Below are positions 12,507 to 24,322 of a stretch of 64,000 nucleotides of DNA, in pieces. The notes beneath the pieces were generated by a model. The model saw only the letters and a list, made by a program, of their open reading frames with translations. It had not been told where the DNA came from and searched no databases. The stretch comes from Nemania diffusa (lineage: Eukaryota; Ascomycota; Sordariomycetes; Xylariales; Xylariaceae). Within the stretch, counting starts at the first letter, position 1. Each line of letters begins with the position of its first letter. The stretch covers positions 3,358,501 through 3,422,500 of the forward strand of contig JBBPUQ010000008.1 of assembly GCA_038501195.1 (NCBI GenBank), read 5' to 3'. The translations under genes were made by a program, and so were the position numbers.

Positions 12507-14478
12507 CTATTCCTCTTTCCCATCGCCCAATTGATCTAGCTCATCCTCTTCCTCCAGGCCCCAGTCCCTAAATCCTGTGCCTCTCAGCCAACTAACGCCC
12601 TTCCGCACGTTCGTCTCGCGGATAGCTCGGGCGTCTCTCTCGTACACAGCTCCTGTGATAGCTAGTGCAAGCGCGAACAGCCAGACGTCACCGCCGCGCA
12701 TAGCCCGCCACCACCGCCTCTTGACGCCTACTTTCCATAGCGAGTCGACACTGGTGCGTGCCGTATATAGGAAGACACTACGGCCTTCCCGCCGCCCTAC
12801 AAAAGCCCATAGACCGGCGAGGAATCCACCCAGGAAGAATCGCTGCGTGGGAAGGAATGTCCGGGGCAGCCATGTCTGGAAGAAGCAGATACTTGCCCAG
12901 GCCGTAGACATGGCACCGGTAGCAAATGTCGTGAGGCGTAGCGCTCTTGATAGTAGGCGGTTTAGTAAGTGCAAGGGCGCATTGTATAATAACTTATATC
13001 GGGGCAGCATGAGCATCGAGTAGAATATTAAAAAGAAGCGTCCTAGCTGCGGGAACGAGCGGACCCAGAAGGTGACATAGTTCCGTAGGCACGAGGGATC
13101 TGCAGGATGAAGACTGGCGCAGCTCAGCGACGCAATGATGGGATAAGCTTGAGATGTGATGGGTGCGAGGGCTGTGAGCGTCGCCGGGAGGGTAGGTTGG
13201 TTAGGGAAAAGAGTTGGGGAGGTGAACGGCCTATAAACTCATATTAGTTATATTCCTGTCAAGAGGGAGGAGAAGAGACGTACGGCCAGTTGAGCTTGGC
13301 CATTTCCGCGAGATTGTCGACGACATCCCACGGACCAGGCCATTTTACGCCGGCAGGTAGGTTCTCTGGCGCACTATGGAGATATGTAGTAGTGTGCTTG
13401 AAAATGAAGTCCAGGAGACCAGCGGGAGAACTCTCGCGGTCAAACACAGTTGCGTGGAGCAACTGTCCCATAGCCACGGGCTGAAGCATCCAACTTCCAA
13501 ACCACCATGGACGCTCCCTCTTCACAAGACCCTTTCCCCCGGCCCTGGCCCGGAAACCCCATATAGAACCTTCATCCTCAAGCAGATTCCAACCAAACTC
13601 CAAGGCGCGAAACATGACCGAGATCATGACAGTCAGACGGAGCTGTTGAGCGGGATAGATGCCCAGGGCTAGACCGGCGAGACCGGCCCCTACCGCCGGC
13701 GCATAAGGGGATGTGAGTGTGTTGGAGGTTCGAGGGTTTCGTAGGCGAAACGGGGCGGCGGCCGGGTCTAACAACTGAGCTCTCAGACGGGTGAAGAATC
13801 GGAAGAGCAATCGGTAGAGCAGCAAAATTGTCGATAATGATAGTGATAGCCGAAGAGGCGAAGACTTATAAAAGGGCTGCTTCTTTTGCGAAGGACTAGA
13901 CCTGTGAAGATGGGAGAATAAGTTGTTAGAGCACTGCGTACCTCGCACCATGTTATTCTCGTCCTGTAGACTCACTCTTTTTGCCCCTTCACACGCGCAA
14001 GGAGCATCTCGTAGGCTTTGGCTCCTATGCCCGTAGCGACGAAGACGCGTAGCGCGTGTCGAATAGCGCGAGCATTGTAGCTATCTCCTCCTCCGCCACC
14101 TCCCGGGCCACCTCCCGGTTCGGCGCTTCTTATTGACGCCTTCTCTTTTCCCTTCCCCTTCCCCTTCCCCTTGGCGGTATCTCGACTAACGGGGGTCCTA
14201 CGATCGCTTTCGCCATTTATATATTTTTCGACCGTGTTGACAGTGGGCGCACGTTTTCGGAGGATCCGAGAGCGCGATATGACGTATCTGTGGAGAGTGT
14301 CGTACTCTCGTGCCGAGATGGTGTATCTCAAGGCATTCCGAAGGACCGGGTCGACCACAGAGGATTTGGGTTTGGGAGTTGGAGCTGGAGCTGCTTTTGG
14401 ACGTGACATGGCGTCGTGGCTAGGAATCGCGAGAGGAGGCATAGATGATAGTTTGGGAGGGCTCGAACCACTCGCCAT
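12507..14478 (-). CDS. TMEM135-like multi-pass membrane protein
   Basis: 614 aa from three exons on the minus strand: 14478-13976, 13901-13284, 13230-12507, with introns of 74 and 53 bp. The joined frame reads across both junctions (LNW|PPFTSP at the second). Seen: a low-complexity, Pro/Lys-rich N-terminus with a KGKGKGKG tract, several hydrophobic segments in the middle, and after the second junction a Cys-rich stretch, SCASLHPADPSC near residues 409-420. This has the Cys-x3-His-Pro-x4-Cys pattern I associate with the TMEM135 N-terminal family. The C-terminal part has further hydrophobic stretches and an acidic tail. Human TMEM135 is a peroxisome/mitochondria-associated membrane protein; transferring that location here is inference. 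Three separate minus-strand frames here should be read as one gene. Confidence 0.75.
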
Positions 14479-16311
14479 ATTGACAACGACGTGAGGTTTC
14501 GTAGAGGTCGTATAGATGCTATACAGTTATTATTTTTGTTGTTGTTATCGTAGCTGTCGTCGCTAAACTGCTTGCTTGTTTATTCCAGTCAGATGGATCG
14601 AACGCAACAAGCTCGACGGGTCGAGTTGCCGACTAGCCATAAACACGCAAGCAGCGCCTATGCCTAGGCCAGTCGGAATTATGTAGCAGGCTTGGTTGAG
14701 AATTGATGATTTAGATGTGGCCGCAGCTGGATGCAAACATGCCGGATAACACACGCGCACTGGTCTGACGTTGGTGCCCTGGCAGTGCTTTGCGACTCGC
14801 TGGGGAACGTAGGGGGACTCGGTGCGCAGACACGCGACGAAGTTACTTCCAATGTAGATGTATAAGAAGCACACATGAAGAAAAGACTAATTACGATTGA
14901 TTAGTTGAAGATAGTAGGCGTATAATTAAGTTGCAGTGTACAAGGTGAGCTCGGGCGCATGAACGAGGTGGGTTGGAACTTAAAAGGTGAAGAGGGTGTT
15001 GGTGAGATTGAGGATGGTATTGGCACAATACCTAGCGCAGTAATCGGTACTAAGTAGGTATTGTACTAAGTATTGTCATGGCATGAGAGCGACGAGATTG
15101 CGTGGAGAAGGCCAAGAAATTACATGCAGAGTGCTTGCATATGGACTGGACAGGATAGGTACAATATACAGCATACCTCGGCTGATTCTGCATTTAGTGG
15201 ACTGTCTAGTCCCTTATCTGGGTATTCCGTACACTAGCGCTGGCATGTGAGCCCCTATAATAGCCTATAGTTGAGCCCTATGATAGGTGGTGTGGTGGGG
15301 GGTTTACATGAATAAAGGTCTGGGGTAACTCACCCATCCATGCACCTCTTTATCACCACGGCATTCTTCGTACAAGCTCGTGGTCAACACTATGAGTCTT
15401 GAATAGAATTCCTGGAGAAGAGAGATTAAAAACTATAGATTTAAAGACACGGCGCTCGCCATTGCAGTAACATGCCATCTGATATCATGCTGAATAGAGA
15501 TGATAAGCGCAGCTTTAGGCAGGGGCTTCACTTACACAATGATGCTACACAAGTGAACATTGTAACTCGTTTCTCCTGAGAGTTCTTATAAGCACATGTT
15601 GGCTACATTAGTAAATGCGGATGTTAAGAAACTCACAAGAAACTTAAGACATACCTAAACAGAAGAAAGGCGAAGACAGGTCTTGTCAGCACATCCCAGA
15701 CGCTCCCCAGCTTAGACTACATCATATCCTATTAGCGCGACTGAACAGAGCTTTACTACGTATAGCTCTCTCACACCACACTTCGAGCATAGTCTAGGAA
15801 TCCCTTGTCAAACAGCTTAAGCTGTTGTTTGAGGCTGGATCCGTTATTTACTAAGGTATCCAATACCTGATTCTAGAATTCTACTATCTCGAAGTAATAT
15901 GTCCGTACCTTTATAAGAAATCCTAATCTTGTCTCCAACCCCCGTTTTATCTCCCGGGAGGTCCGGCCGAATGTTGGCGGAGCGAGGAATTTGTCCTGGG
16001 TAACAAGAAAGGTTTCCAATGCCGCACGAAGTTTTATCTTGCAGTTCCGACTGGTCTAAGCTAGAGTCATGAAGAGATACGTCTGACGTACGCTGTGGTA
16101 TCTCAAATTAACCCCCTTTATTCTCCGCTATGCGATAAGACACAGCAAATGCCGAGAAGGCAGAAACGCATACATTAAGACTCCCAGATGTGTGGTAAGG
16201 GGCCATAACTGACTATTCTACTCATGACGTACACGAATGCCAATGGAAATGGCCAGTGCAACGCAGTTGGTAGCTTCGGTATGGCTGGTACCATAACTTT
16301 CGAAGGGGGCC
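14479..16311. other. Intergenic, no supported gene
   Basis: Upstream region of the TMEM135-like gene followed by about 1.5 kb without convincing coding signal. A minus-strand frame at 14563-14874 has no domain resemblance. TAGGTA tracts appear near 15050. Confidence 0.5.
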
Positions 16312-17424
16312 TTAGCCATGAAATCTGGGGTTACGCTCGCAGACATCAGAATTGCAGAGGCGAAACATGAGCATTAAGTCGAGCTTCGGAAAGTCCTTGA
16401 GTACTAGATCGGTAAACGCGTTGCGGCGGATGAACTCTTCATGGGAAGAGTCCACCACCGGCTGCACCCGGTTGTCCCACCATGCTGGGGGTGGCCTCTT
16501 GCGCGAACCTAATTCAAACCGAAAAAGGCGGTGCAAGGACATGTCGTGATATCGTCCTAAAAGCCAGCTATCCTGGATCTCGTTTATCGCGTACTGCTAG
16601 TATCGAAAGCGGTCCTTGGGTTGCATGAGAAACTCTAGCAAGCTACGGGTTTTCGAGAACTTGGGCTTCGAGGCCCTGAGGTAAAACTCGTAGAACTGGC
16701 GGAGTCTAAGGGAGTCATTGATGTTCACCAAAACGATGGTGTCCCCATAGTGAAGGAGTCCCGCGGCCCAAGCCTGTTTGGCCGGTGCGTGGACGGTGAT
16801 GATGTTGCGGACGATAGCTATGGTTTTCGCGCCAGGGAACCAATGTTTGTTGAATATCTTTTTGGTTAGCCATTGGTTCACATCTAAGCTACGATCTCGA
16901 TCTATAACGGCAATGTTTTGTACAGCAACTGTGAGCGGATCTATAAAGTGCGTGGGAGCTGTGGTATGAATATCCGCCAATCCTGGGACTGTGAGCATTA
17001 TGTTGTTGGGATCGATACATAGCCATTCCCGGACAGGGTCCATCCAGGTGGGCGCTGGATTGGGCAACGCTATATTCATATCGCAATGGCGAATAAGTCG
17101 AAAGATTACCGACTCCGTTGCACAGAATCGTGATTCCTGGTTCACTGAGCGCAAGACGTGGGGGCCAAGCCTAACGGGTTCGCCCTCATGGTCCCAAGAG
17201 CATTCGAGTTCACAAGCCTTCCGAGAGCTATAAAGAACGACGGCTCGGCCACCGCACATTGCGGCCTTCCATATCGAGTGGCGGATCTCAGTGGGTAAAA
17301 AGCTGAATTTGGCGAAGCTGGGCGACGCCGGGTTCTCAGTAGCAGGATTGGTAACAAGTTGACTGCCCACACGGCGGCTCTTAGCCCTCGTGTAGTGGTC
17401 GATTGCAGCCGCCGAATCGTCCAT
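16312..17424 (-). CDS. 2EXR-domain protein, interrupted or spliced at a TAG
   Basis: The N-terminal half carries a 2EXR-type motif, FSFLPTEIRHSIWKAA (residues about 41-56), typical of a large family of ascomycete proteins of unknown function. The frame runs from ATG 17424 to a TAG at 16599-16597 (275 aa), then continues open in the same frame for 94 codons to the stop at 16314-16312, with protein-like sequence (PPPAWWDNRVQPVVD). Two readings fit. Either the TAG is a nonsense mutation (CAG to TAG would restore Gln), or a 90 bp intron from 16646 to 16557 (donor GTAGCT, acceptor TTTTAG) removes it, keeping frame and giving 340 aa. The donor deviates from the fungal GTANGT consensus, so I cannot decide. 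The presence of 2EXR is more certain than the C-terminus. Confidence 0.7.
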
Positions 17425-19090
17425 CTCTAAGGCAAGAACTATATATCGTCTTCAATCAGCTAAGCAAGAATATCAAGGCGCTTTCGTTTTGAGACTGCCA
17501 GGATATATAGGGGTGGATATCGGCGACTCTTCTAGCTGGGGCTGTTGCGTGGAATTGGGTATACCTTCGGGCGTCTCTGTAGTACTATCTCAAGGGTTAA
17601 TTAAACATCAAAGGCTATGTATATGAAGTGAGCAACTCCTTACGCTTTGTAAACATGAGTAAGTTTGATAGCCTCTCTATCGAGAATAATTATCTCAAGG
17701 AGAAAGGTAGAAAACTAAAGGCGAAGGATGTTGCAAGAAGTGAGTAATTTGGGGTGGCTAGCTCGATGATCTCTATTCTAATAACGACTGACCAAAGAAG
17801 TCCTAAGAGTAAGAGAAGAGTCGTACCATTACCCGTGTTTGTTGAGAGAGCTGCTTGGTATATATAGATAGAGATCACAGACTCGGTCGAATGCTGAAGT
17901 CGAATGTGCCGGCTGTTGAATATTCAAAGAACAGGAATCAACTTAATCGTTACCTACAAACGCCAGTAATGCCAGTAAGGAACGCTCTTACTTCTTGTGT
18001 CTGCAGTACCTAAGCAATGAGCCAATAGTGAAAACATGGGTAGGAAAGAACTACTAAGAGACAACTTGAATTCCCAACTAACTACGTCTCATACGCCTGC
18101 CAGAATACAAGCCCCGGTTATTAGCCCTTGAATAGATTCTACAATCATCCGAGTGCCTCCTGGGCGATCTTTAGTGAGGCAGACGGGGCGAATGAAGTAT
18201 ATGTAGTGAAACGCATTTGTTATGTACGTGGCTACGAGACAATAGCACGTCGACTTGACTTTTCATGTCCTGAGCTGTATACCAGATTAGATAATAAACC
18301 ACTTTTTATAGGATTCGGAATCTCTAGAGCTACCACAGCACTGGCTGCTATGATGTGGCGTGCTGAGCCATCCCACTGTCTCCCGAACTGCCTCTTCTCA
18401 ACCATACACAATATGTCGAGAATCTAACATGGTGCCATCCAGCGTCATCATCAATTCTAACAATCCGTGACATGAACATAATGTTTAGTGTCAATTACAC
18501 AAACGCCGCCGCCGCGACCGCCCCACTCGCATCACTAATACCACTCTGCCTGAGACTCCCCTCGACCCCCGAATTCATAACGGCAATCGTGAACTCAAGC
18601 CATCTCCGGCTTCGATGGGAAACCTTAGAAATCAGCATGATGAATAAACGGGGTATTAAGTAGAGAAAGTCGCTCAACGTTCACGCCGACCATAATCCTG
18701 TCTCCTGCGATCTAGCTAACTTTTCAATGTTTTCCTGTATCCTTTTTGTCCCTACAGAGTCATGCCAGTCATGCCAGCCATGGCAAGCTGTAAAACTGTA
18801 AAAATTATCCTCCCACCCCAATGCCAAATGATTTTCAGAGTGTCATTTTGAGGAACGGCGAAGTCGATAAATCGAAACTTGCCGCTGCTCGTCCACCCTA
18901 GTCAAGTATGTCCATAGAGAAGCGGGAATGCACCACAAACACCGAACGCGATGCCGACTGAAAACCAAACTAAATGACAATGCCCAAGAGCCATCATGCA
19001 ATGCACTGTAGAAAATTCTCGCTTAGAGTGCCCAAGCGAACGCATCGTCATTGCGTCATGAGACCATTAGATCTAACCCGGCACCATCCA
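17425..19090. other. Intergenic, no supported gene
   Basis: Upstream of the 2EXR gene and downstream of the BTB-like gene. A 99-codon plus-strand frame at 18128-18427 and mirrored short frames at 18472-18677 show no domain. Nothing else is supported. Confidence 0.5.
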
Positions 19091-21586
19091 CTAGACTAGG
19101 GAATCCGGGATTTCGTACGGAGGAAGAATACGTTGCTGTGTCGGCGGCTGTGCGACATCGAACTGGGGGACCCATCTTCGTATGATTCGCGGCGTTTCAT
19201 CTCGAATAACATCTTCCTTCCAGTTCAGAACGTCCCACTGTTCGGCAGTGGTGTACCGGTGTGGCGCAGACAGACGGGACTGAATCTCGCGTGCATTGGG
19301 AATTGCCTCGGAGCGGACAGCTTCAACAGCGCGAAGGCGTCTTGCTTCGCGCTCCGCCACGACATCCACTACTGCGTGATACCGATCTTGAGCTGTGTTC
19401 CAGCCGGAAACGCCGTTGCTGCCAGATGTCAGGACCTGGCAAAGCTCGTCATATGGCAAATTTAGCAAGATGCGGCTCAAAATGGATGAGCATTTAGCAG
19501 GCTCGCGGTGTGGCAACGCCCCATCATCGGGATACGCAGCAGGAAGATCGCCGAACTTGATGCTGGATAGACGAGCTTGTTTAAGGGGTTGGCGTGAGGT
19601 TGTGCCTCTAGCGATAGCCGGCACCACTGTGTCGGTGGAGCGTACAGGCGGCGGAGCGGTGCCAGCGCTCACCGGAATTCTCGCTATCTTGGGGGTATCC
19701 AGAACTGAGGTGTCAAGTTCGAAGTTAGCAGGGAATTCGGTGATTAAAAAATTCAAGATGGCAGACAGAAGAATCTTAGTGTCGGGGCCATAGCCGAATT
19801 CTAGAATGGTAGAGAGCAGTGCTTCTTCTGGTTCGCCACTGTGTTCAAAGTGGCGTTGAATGGTGTTCTCCAGTACAAAGCCCAGGCCTGCCTCCACGGT
19901 ATCCCATATGAGAGTGTTAGCAGCAATTTGCAGGCCCCGAATCAAAACATCCCGCATAGCAAGGACGGAGCCAGCGGCAGCATAGCCAAGGGAGAAACCA
20001 AATTGGTCCACCTTATTACCCGCAAAGTCCATTCCAATACCATTACCCATCATTGGATGAAGTGGGAACAGTGGATGCTGATACAAACGTTGAACGGCCA
20101 TCCACCAGGCATCCGATCGCAAATATGGGTCATCAATCTCCATAGTAATAGTGTGAGAACCCTGATCTCTCTCACGAGCAGTCAAAATGTACTGTTTCAG
20201 GGCAGGACTACGAGCCAGTATGAGCCTATGCCCACTTATTTTGACGGGATGATGGCGGCCCTTCGCAGATATAAGCTCCAGAACACAGTCAGCAAGTTCT
20301 CTATTATCGAACAGACTTCTGATGTAGCGAACACCCTCCATTATTTCATCCTCGGCCATATTGAATTGTCGTGAAATCGGCTGCGGGATAAATGGAGGGA
20401 ACGGGCCAGGAGGATGCGGGTGAGCGGCATGATGTTCATGGCGTGCAGGAGGAAATGAGCCATTAGGAGGGTAAGGAAGACCAATATTGTCCATCCCATT
20501 CGGCTCGCCGGATGTGTGAGAACCGTGGAAGCTATGGGGTGTCGGTGGACCGTAGCGACCGGCGCCAGGCGCATATGCCTCGATGTGAACAGGCGGCGTA
20601 GGAGCTGACACAGCACCATACGCGTCTATAGCCGACATAGGTACCATGTCTCCTCGGAAATGGGTATTGATGGGCGCAGGGAAGCCATTGCTATTTGAAT
20701 GCGTGTGATGATGACCATTGGTGCGCGGATGACCACGATTCTCGCCATTGATAGGATGAGGAGGCGGCATGAAGCGACCAGGTAAAGGGGCTGGAGATGG
20801 TGTATGAGAGTCGAAACCACCGAACATGATACCACCTCCATTGCTAATCTGATGTCTATGCTGGTGAGGATGAATATGATGAGGGTGCGGGGCATGGAAA
20901 GGAGCGACGTGGTGATGTTGGTCGGCTACATGCTGTTGATGCTGGAACGTGTGGGATGGAGTAGGGAACGAGGATACAAACTCCGGTTGAGTAATAGAGC
21001 TCGCTGATTGAGGCTGAGACTCATACGACGAACCGCCATTCGTACCTAGAAACTGTGAGCGAGAGGACGTCTCGCCTGAGGCATGCGGAGAGACGTAGTC
21101 GAGATGAGACTTACCTCTGATCGCTTCAGCTCCACCACTAGCGCCATGGATAGGCTCTGTCCTGGTGTTGGTGACACCGTTTACCCGCAACGGGGATAAT
21201 TGAGGTTGTTGCTCGGGTCTGAGGGGAGATGCGGCAGCGGCTGCGGGCGCGGGCTTCTCCACATTCTGACTTCTGACATTGTTCTCAGAATTCTTGGCCG
21301 AGTGGAGCGGATCGCGGGAGATGAGCGCAGCTTCGAGACAAGGGGCAGGAAAGCCGTTGGACGAGGTAGATGCAGCCGGCGCATGCTTCGGAGACGACTT
21401 GGCTGCTGCAGTTCTAGCGCTATTTGATTGTTTATTGATATAGGGTAAGGGAATGGCAGGGACCACATGATGTCGGTTAGCTAGGGCCGGTGCGGCATTC
21501 TGCTTCTTTGTATGGCCGGAAACGGATCTTGCAGGCTTCGGCTGCGTCTTGGAAGGCGGCGCCATGATTGCAATGTGTGCAGACAC
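19091..21586 (-). CDS. Large single-exon BTB-like protein
   Basis: 831 aa without an intron. The N-terminal half (residues 1 to about 415) is low-complexity and rich in Pro, His, Ser and Asn with many His-His pairs, and is probably disordered. A folded part follows: ELADCVLELISAKGRHHPVK, then SGHRLILARSPALKQYI and a DPYLR/AVQRLYQHPLF stretch resemble a BTB/POZ core, with a Cys/Gly-rich helical C-terminal half (DELCQVLTSG, RYHAVVDVVAEREARRLRA). I recognise the architecture as a conserved ascomycete protein, not a named gene. A second in-frame ATG eight codons in (start MAPPSK) is an equally good start. BTB proteins usually mediate dimerisation or cullin-3 adaptor roles; no partner can be inferred here. 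Confidence 0.8.
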   Translation of the reverse strand: MSAHIAIMAPPSKTQPKPARSVSGHTKKQNAAPALANRHHVVPAIPLPYINKQSNSARTAAAKSSPKHAPAASTSSNGFPAPCLEAALISRDPLHSAKNSENNVRSQNVEKPAPAAAAASPLRPEQQPQLSPLRVNGVTNTRTEPIHGASGGAEAIRGKSHLDYVSPHASGETSSRSQFLGTNGGSSYESQPQSASSITQPEFVSSFPTPSHTFQHQQHVADQHHHVAPFHAPHPHHIHPHQHRHQISNGGGIMFGGFDSHTPSPAPLPGRFMPPPHPINGENRGHPRTNGHHHTHSNSNGFPAPINTHFRGDMVPMSAIDAYGAVSAPTPPVHIEAYAPGAGRYGPPTPHSFHGSHTSGEPNGMDNIGLPYPPNGSFPPARHEHHAAHPHPPGPFPPFIPQPISRQFNMAEDEIMEGVRYIRSLFDNRELADCVLELISAKGRHHPVKISGHRLILARSPALKQYILTARERDQGSHTITMEIDDPYLRSDAWWMAVQRLYQHPLFPLHPMMGNGIGMDFAGNKVDQFGFSLGYAAAGSVLAMRDVLIRGLQIAANTLIWDTVEAGLGFVLENTIQRHFEHSGEPEEALLSTILEFGYGPDTKILLSAILNFLITEFPANFELDTSVLDTPKIARIPVSAGTAPPPVRSTDTVVPAIARGTTSRQPLKQARLSSIKFGDLPAAYPDDGALPHREPAKCSSILSRILLNLPYDELCQVLTSGSNGVSGWNTAQDRYHAVVDVVAEREARRLRAVEAVRSEAIPNAREIQSRLSAPHRYTTAEQWDVLNWKEDVIRDETPRIIRRWVPQFDVAQPPTQQRILPPYEIPDSLV

Positions 21587-24322
21587 CTCGTCGTCAGCGC
21601 CGGGAGCACGAGACGGCCGAGGGAGGGAGGTCGTGGTGGACCTAATGCTACTGGCTTCTTGGGATAGTCGAGTTTCGCGGGGCTACGGAGCAGGACGTGG
21701 TGAAAACCAAGAGATGGTAACTAAATAAAGAAATTAAAAAGTAGGGTGGGGAGCTGTACGTCAAGTCCGGTTCGAGATCTGGCGCGCGGCAGAGGGAATG
21801 AAGGTGTAGTAGACGGCGTTGGACATTCGACTGTGACCGTAAGAGCGAAGCCGTATACCGTAGCCGTGGTGGTAGTCGTATCTCGTAACCCGTAGCCCGT
21901 GAGCCAGGACCTAAAGCTGGCGACTCAAACCGAGCTCAGTGGTGTCATGAGCGATGAGTGCACCATGCCCAGCCAATGCGTAGGCAGCACTACCTGGATG
22001 TCAAAGGACAACGCTAGTTGAGCAGCCAATGTACCTATGCAGGAGTATCAAGTAGGCGGAAGGATAGAGATGGTCGACTATGCTTGTGACGCGTCTGAAG
22101 GGCAAACAAGTGGCAGAGAAGCAGAAAAGAGTCTAATTGTCGGTATGCAAGGTGATGAAGTTATAAAGAGTGGTAGCGGTACGTAGGTCTAGAATAAAAG
22201 CCGGACGGTGACTGGCGTATGGATGACTAGTTGACTAACGGACTTGACTGACTTCAACAGCACCAAGATACAGATTGTCACACCGTTGTTGGCTGTTGAG
22301 CCGTTCTGGTGATGACGGGCTGGGGGAGAAGGCAGAGGGACGGAGACGGAGATGGGGATTGGGGATGTTTGAATGAATGGATGGATGCTCAATTTGATCG
22401 ACCAGCCGTTGGTTGGCCGAGCCTGGGTGGGGGTGCCTGATTGGGGGAAGGGTTCAGGTAGGTAGGCGGTACATGTAGGTAATGAGGTACCTAAGGGCAG
22501 GCAGAAGAGAGGACAGAGCTACCTAGGTAGGCACACTGCCGTTCGTGCTACAACGTACGAAAGCAGCAGATGCAGATGCACACAAGCCCCGAGCTGGGTT
22601 CGAGCCTTCACGGTCGGTGGTTGCGGTTGTCGGCGGGGGTATCAGAGAACTCCGGAAGAAGGTACCTTAGGCAGGGAGATACTTGGATAGCTTCGCTGAA
22701 CAGTACTACGCAGAGTGGAGGGGAGGTACTGTGCTTGGGCAGGTACTGGAACTGTACCTGGCAGATAAAACCCAAGCCCAAGAAGCGGAGAAGGAGCAAG
22801 GAATAAAAAAATTATTTCATTGCGTCCCGCCAATACCACTATAGCTTTCTTAATTCAGCTCAATTGAGGCCCCACTTACTCATACCACGCCCTAGCGTAG
22901 GTAGGTACTTACAGAGAGATATACCTGGTTGCTTCAGCCGGAAACAGCAAACACGCAACAGACAGGCTGGATAACCCAGTTGTTAGGCTGGTGTCTAACT
23001 ACAACCTACACTGTACCTTTTGCAGCTAGGCATATCTCCTTCCTTTCCTCTTATTTAGGAATCTGCAATACTGTACCGTCTACTTTGCCTACCAGGCAGG
23101 TACCAGTTTCAAATGCATGTAGTCGCCGGCTGGCGGTCTGGGCTTTGGGCCTGTGGAAAGGGGAAAGGCAGAATGCTGTGACCTCATCGGTACTAATATT
23201 TGCATTAGTCATGCAAAACAGAGTCACTCACTCACGGGAAAGTGTCTTGGCTGATGGGTGGTATGGTGTAGGTACCTATGTGCCTGATAGCCGTGGCTGA
23301 AGCTATCCCCTGTCTTCTAGAGTACGTAGACTAATAATACAAGCTTTAATCAGCCACGATTTGTAGCTCCGCTATGCTAGAGATGGCACGCTAGCCTATA
23401 TGGTTCTTTTAAGACGATGTTTTAGCTCCACGGCTTCAAGGGTCCAGTCGGTCTATTTTACTCCTCTAGTGTCTAAACCTCTATATATGACATCCTTGCT
23501 TCGAAACATAGCGGGTATGACATACTATTCCTAACTAACGCCATCCTTTATTCTTGGTCTGCGCTACCCTTTAGAGCTACAGGTTTATCCGAAGACTCAC
23601 TGCCCCTATCTCACACTCTTGTCCATCCGCAAACGATTCAGCGCTTTACAAGCCACCCTACGCTAAAGACAACCAAGCTCTTGAGACCTGAAACTCTTAA
23701 AGAAGTATTCTAAACAGTCTTACATTTAACCTGTCTTTGTTATTGGATGATTTAAATACCACATGTCGTAGCATCAAACTGTGTTGGTTCAGAATTAGGT
23801 TTCCTTTATGGTTGGTTTATTTCGATTGATTTTTTAGTCTAGCTGTCTAAGCCTGCTTTTGCTCAGCCTGTCATCCAGGTATTCAATTCTTAAAAGACGA
23901 CCTCAATTGGATACTTGACAAACTATAGATTGTAATCCGACATGTTTAATATGGACGCTTAACCTTGACACGAAGGCCTTAGGAGGATGAATACCTAGGT
24001 AGATAAAGTAATCACAATTTATTGCACACTCCTTGGGAAACACTGAGATATAGCCGTGGATAACCATAGCCTCTTGGTGAAGTAACCCTTGGTTCCTAGT
24101 GTGTAGTATAGATTTAGTAGCATTTTTACCCAACTTGGCACCCATATGTCATCTGAAGAAATATGCACAATTCTTATCTGACAGGTACACTTCATCTATT
24201 TTGGTATTTCCTATAGAATTGCCATACTAACCAGTTCGCTTGCCCCAAGTGTATTTCTATATACGAAATTAGCATACTCAGCTACATACTCTCACATAGC
24301 ACCATCCCAAGTCTTCGAAGAT
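21587..24322. other. Intergenic, no supported gene
   Basis: The first 0.8 kb is presumably the promoter and leader of the BTB-like gene. Mirrored short frames near 22570-22840 and a plus-strand frame at 22929-23300 show no domain. TAGGTA tracts occur at 22457-22535 and 22900-22910. Nothing further is supported. Confidence 0.5.

Noticed and set aside
22585..22620. GGTTCGAGCC resembling a tRNA B box
   Set aside because: The flanking bases do not form a T stem and no A box or acceptor stem is found upstream.
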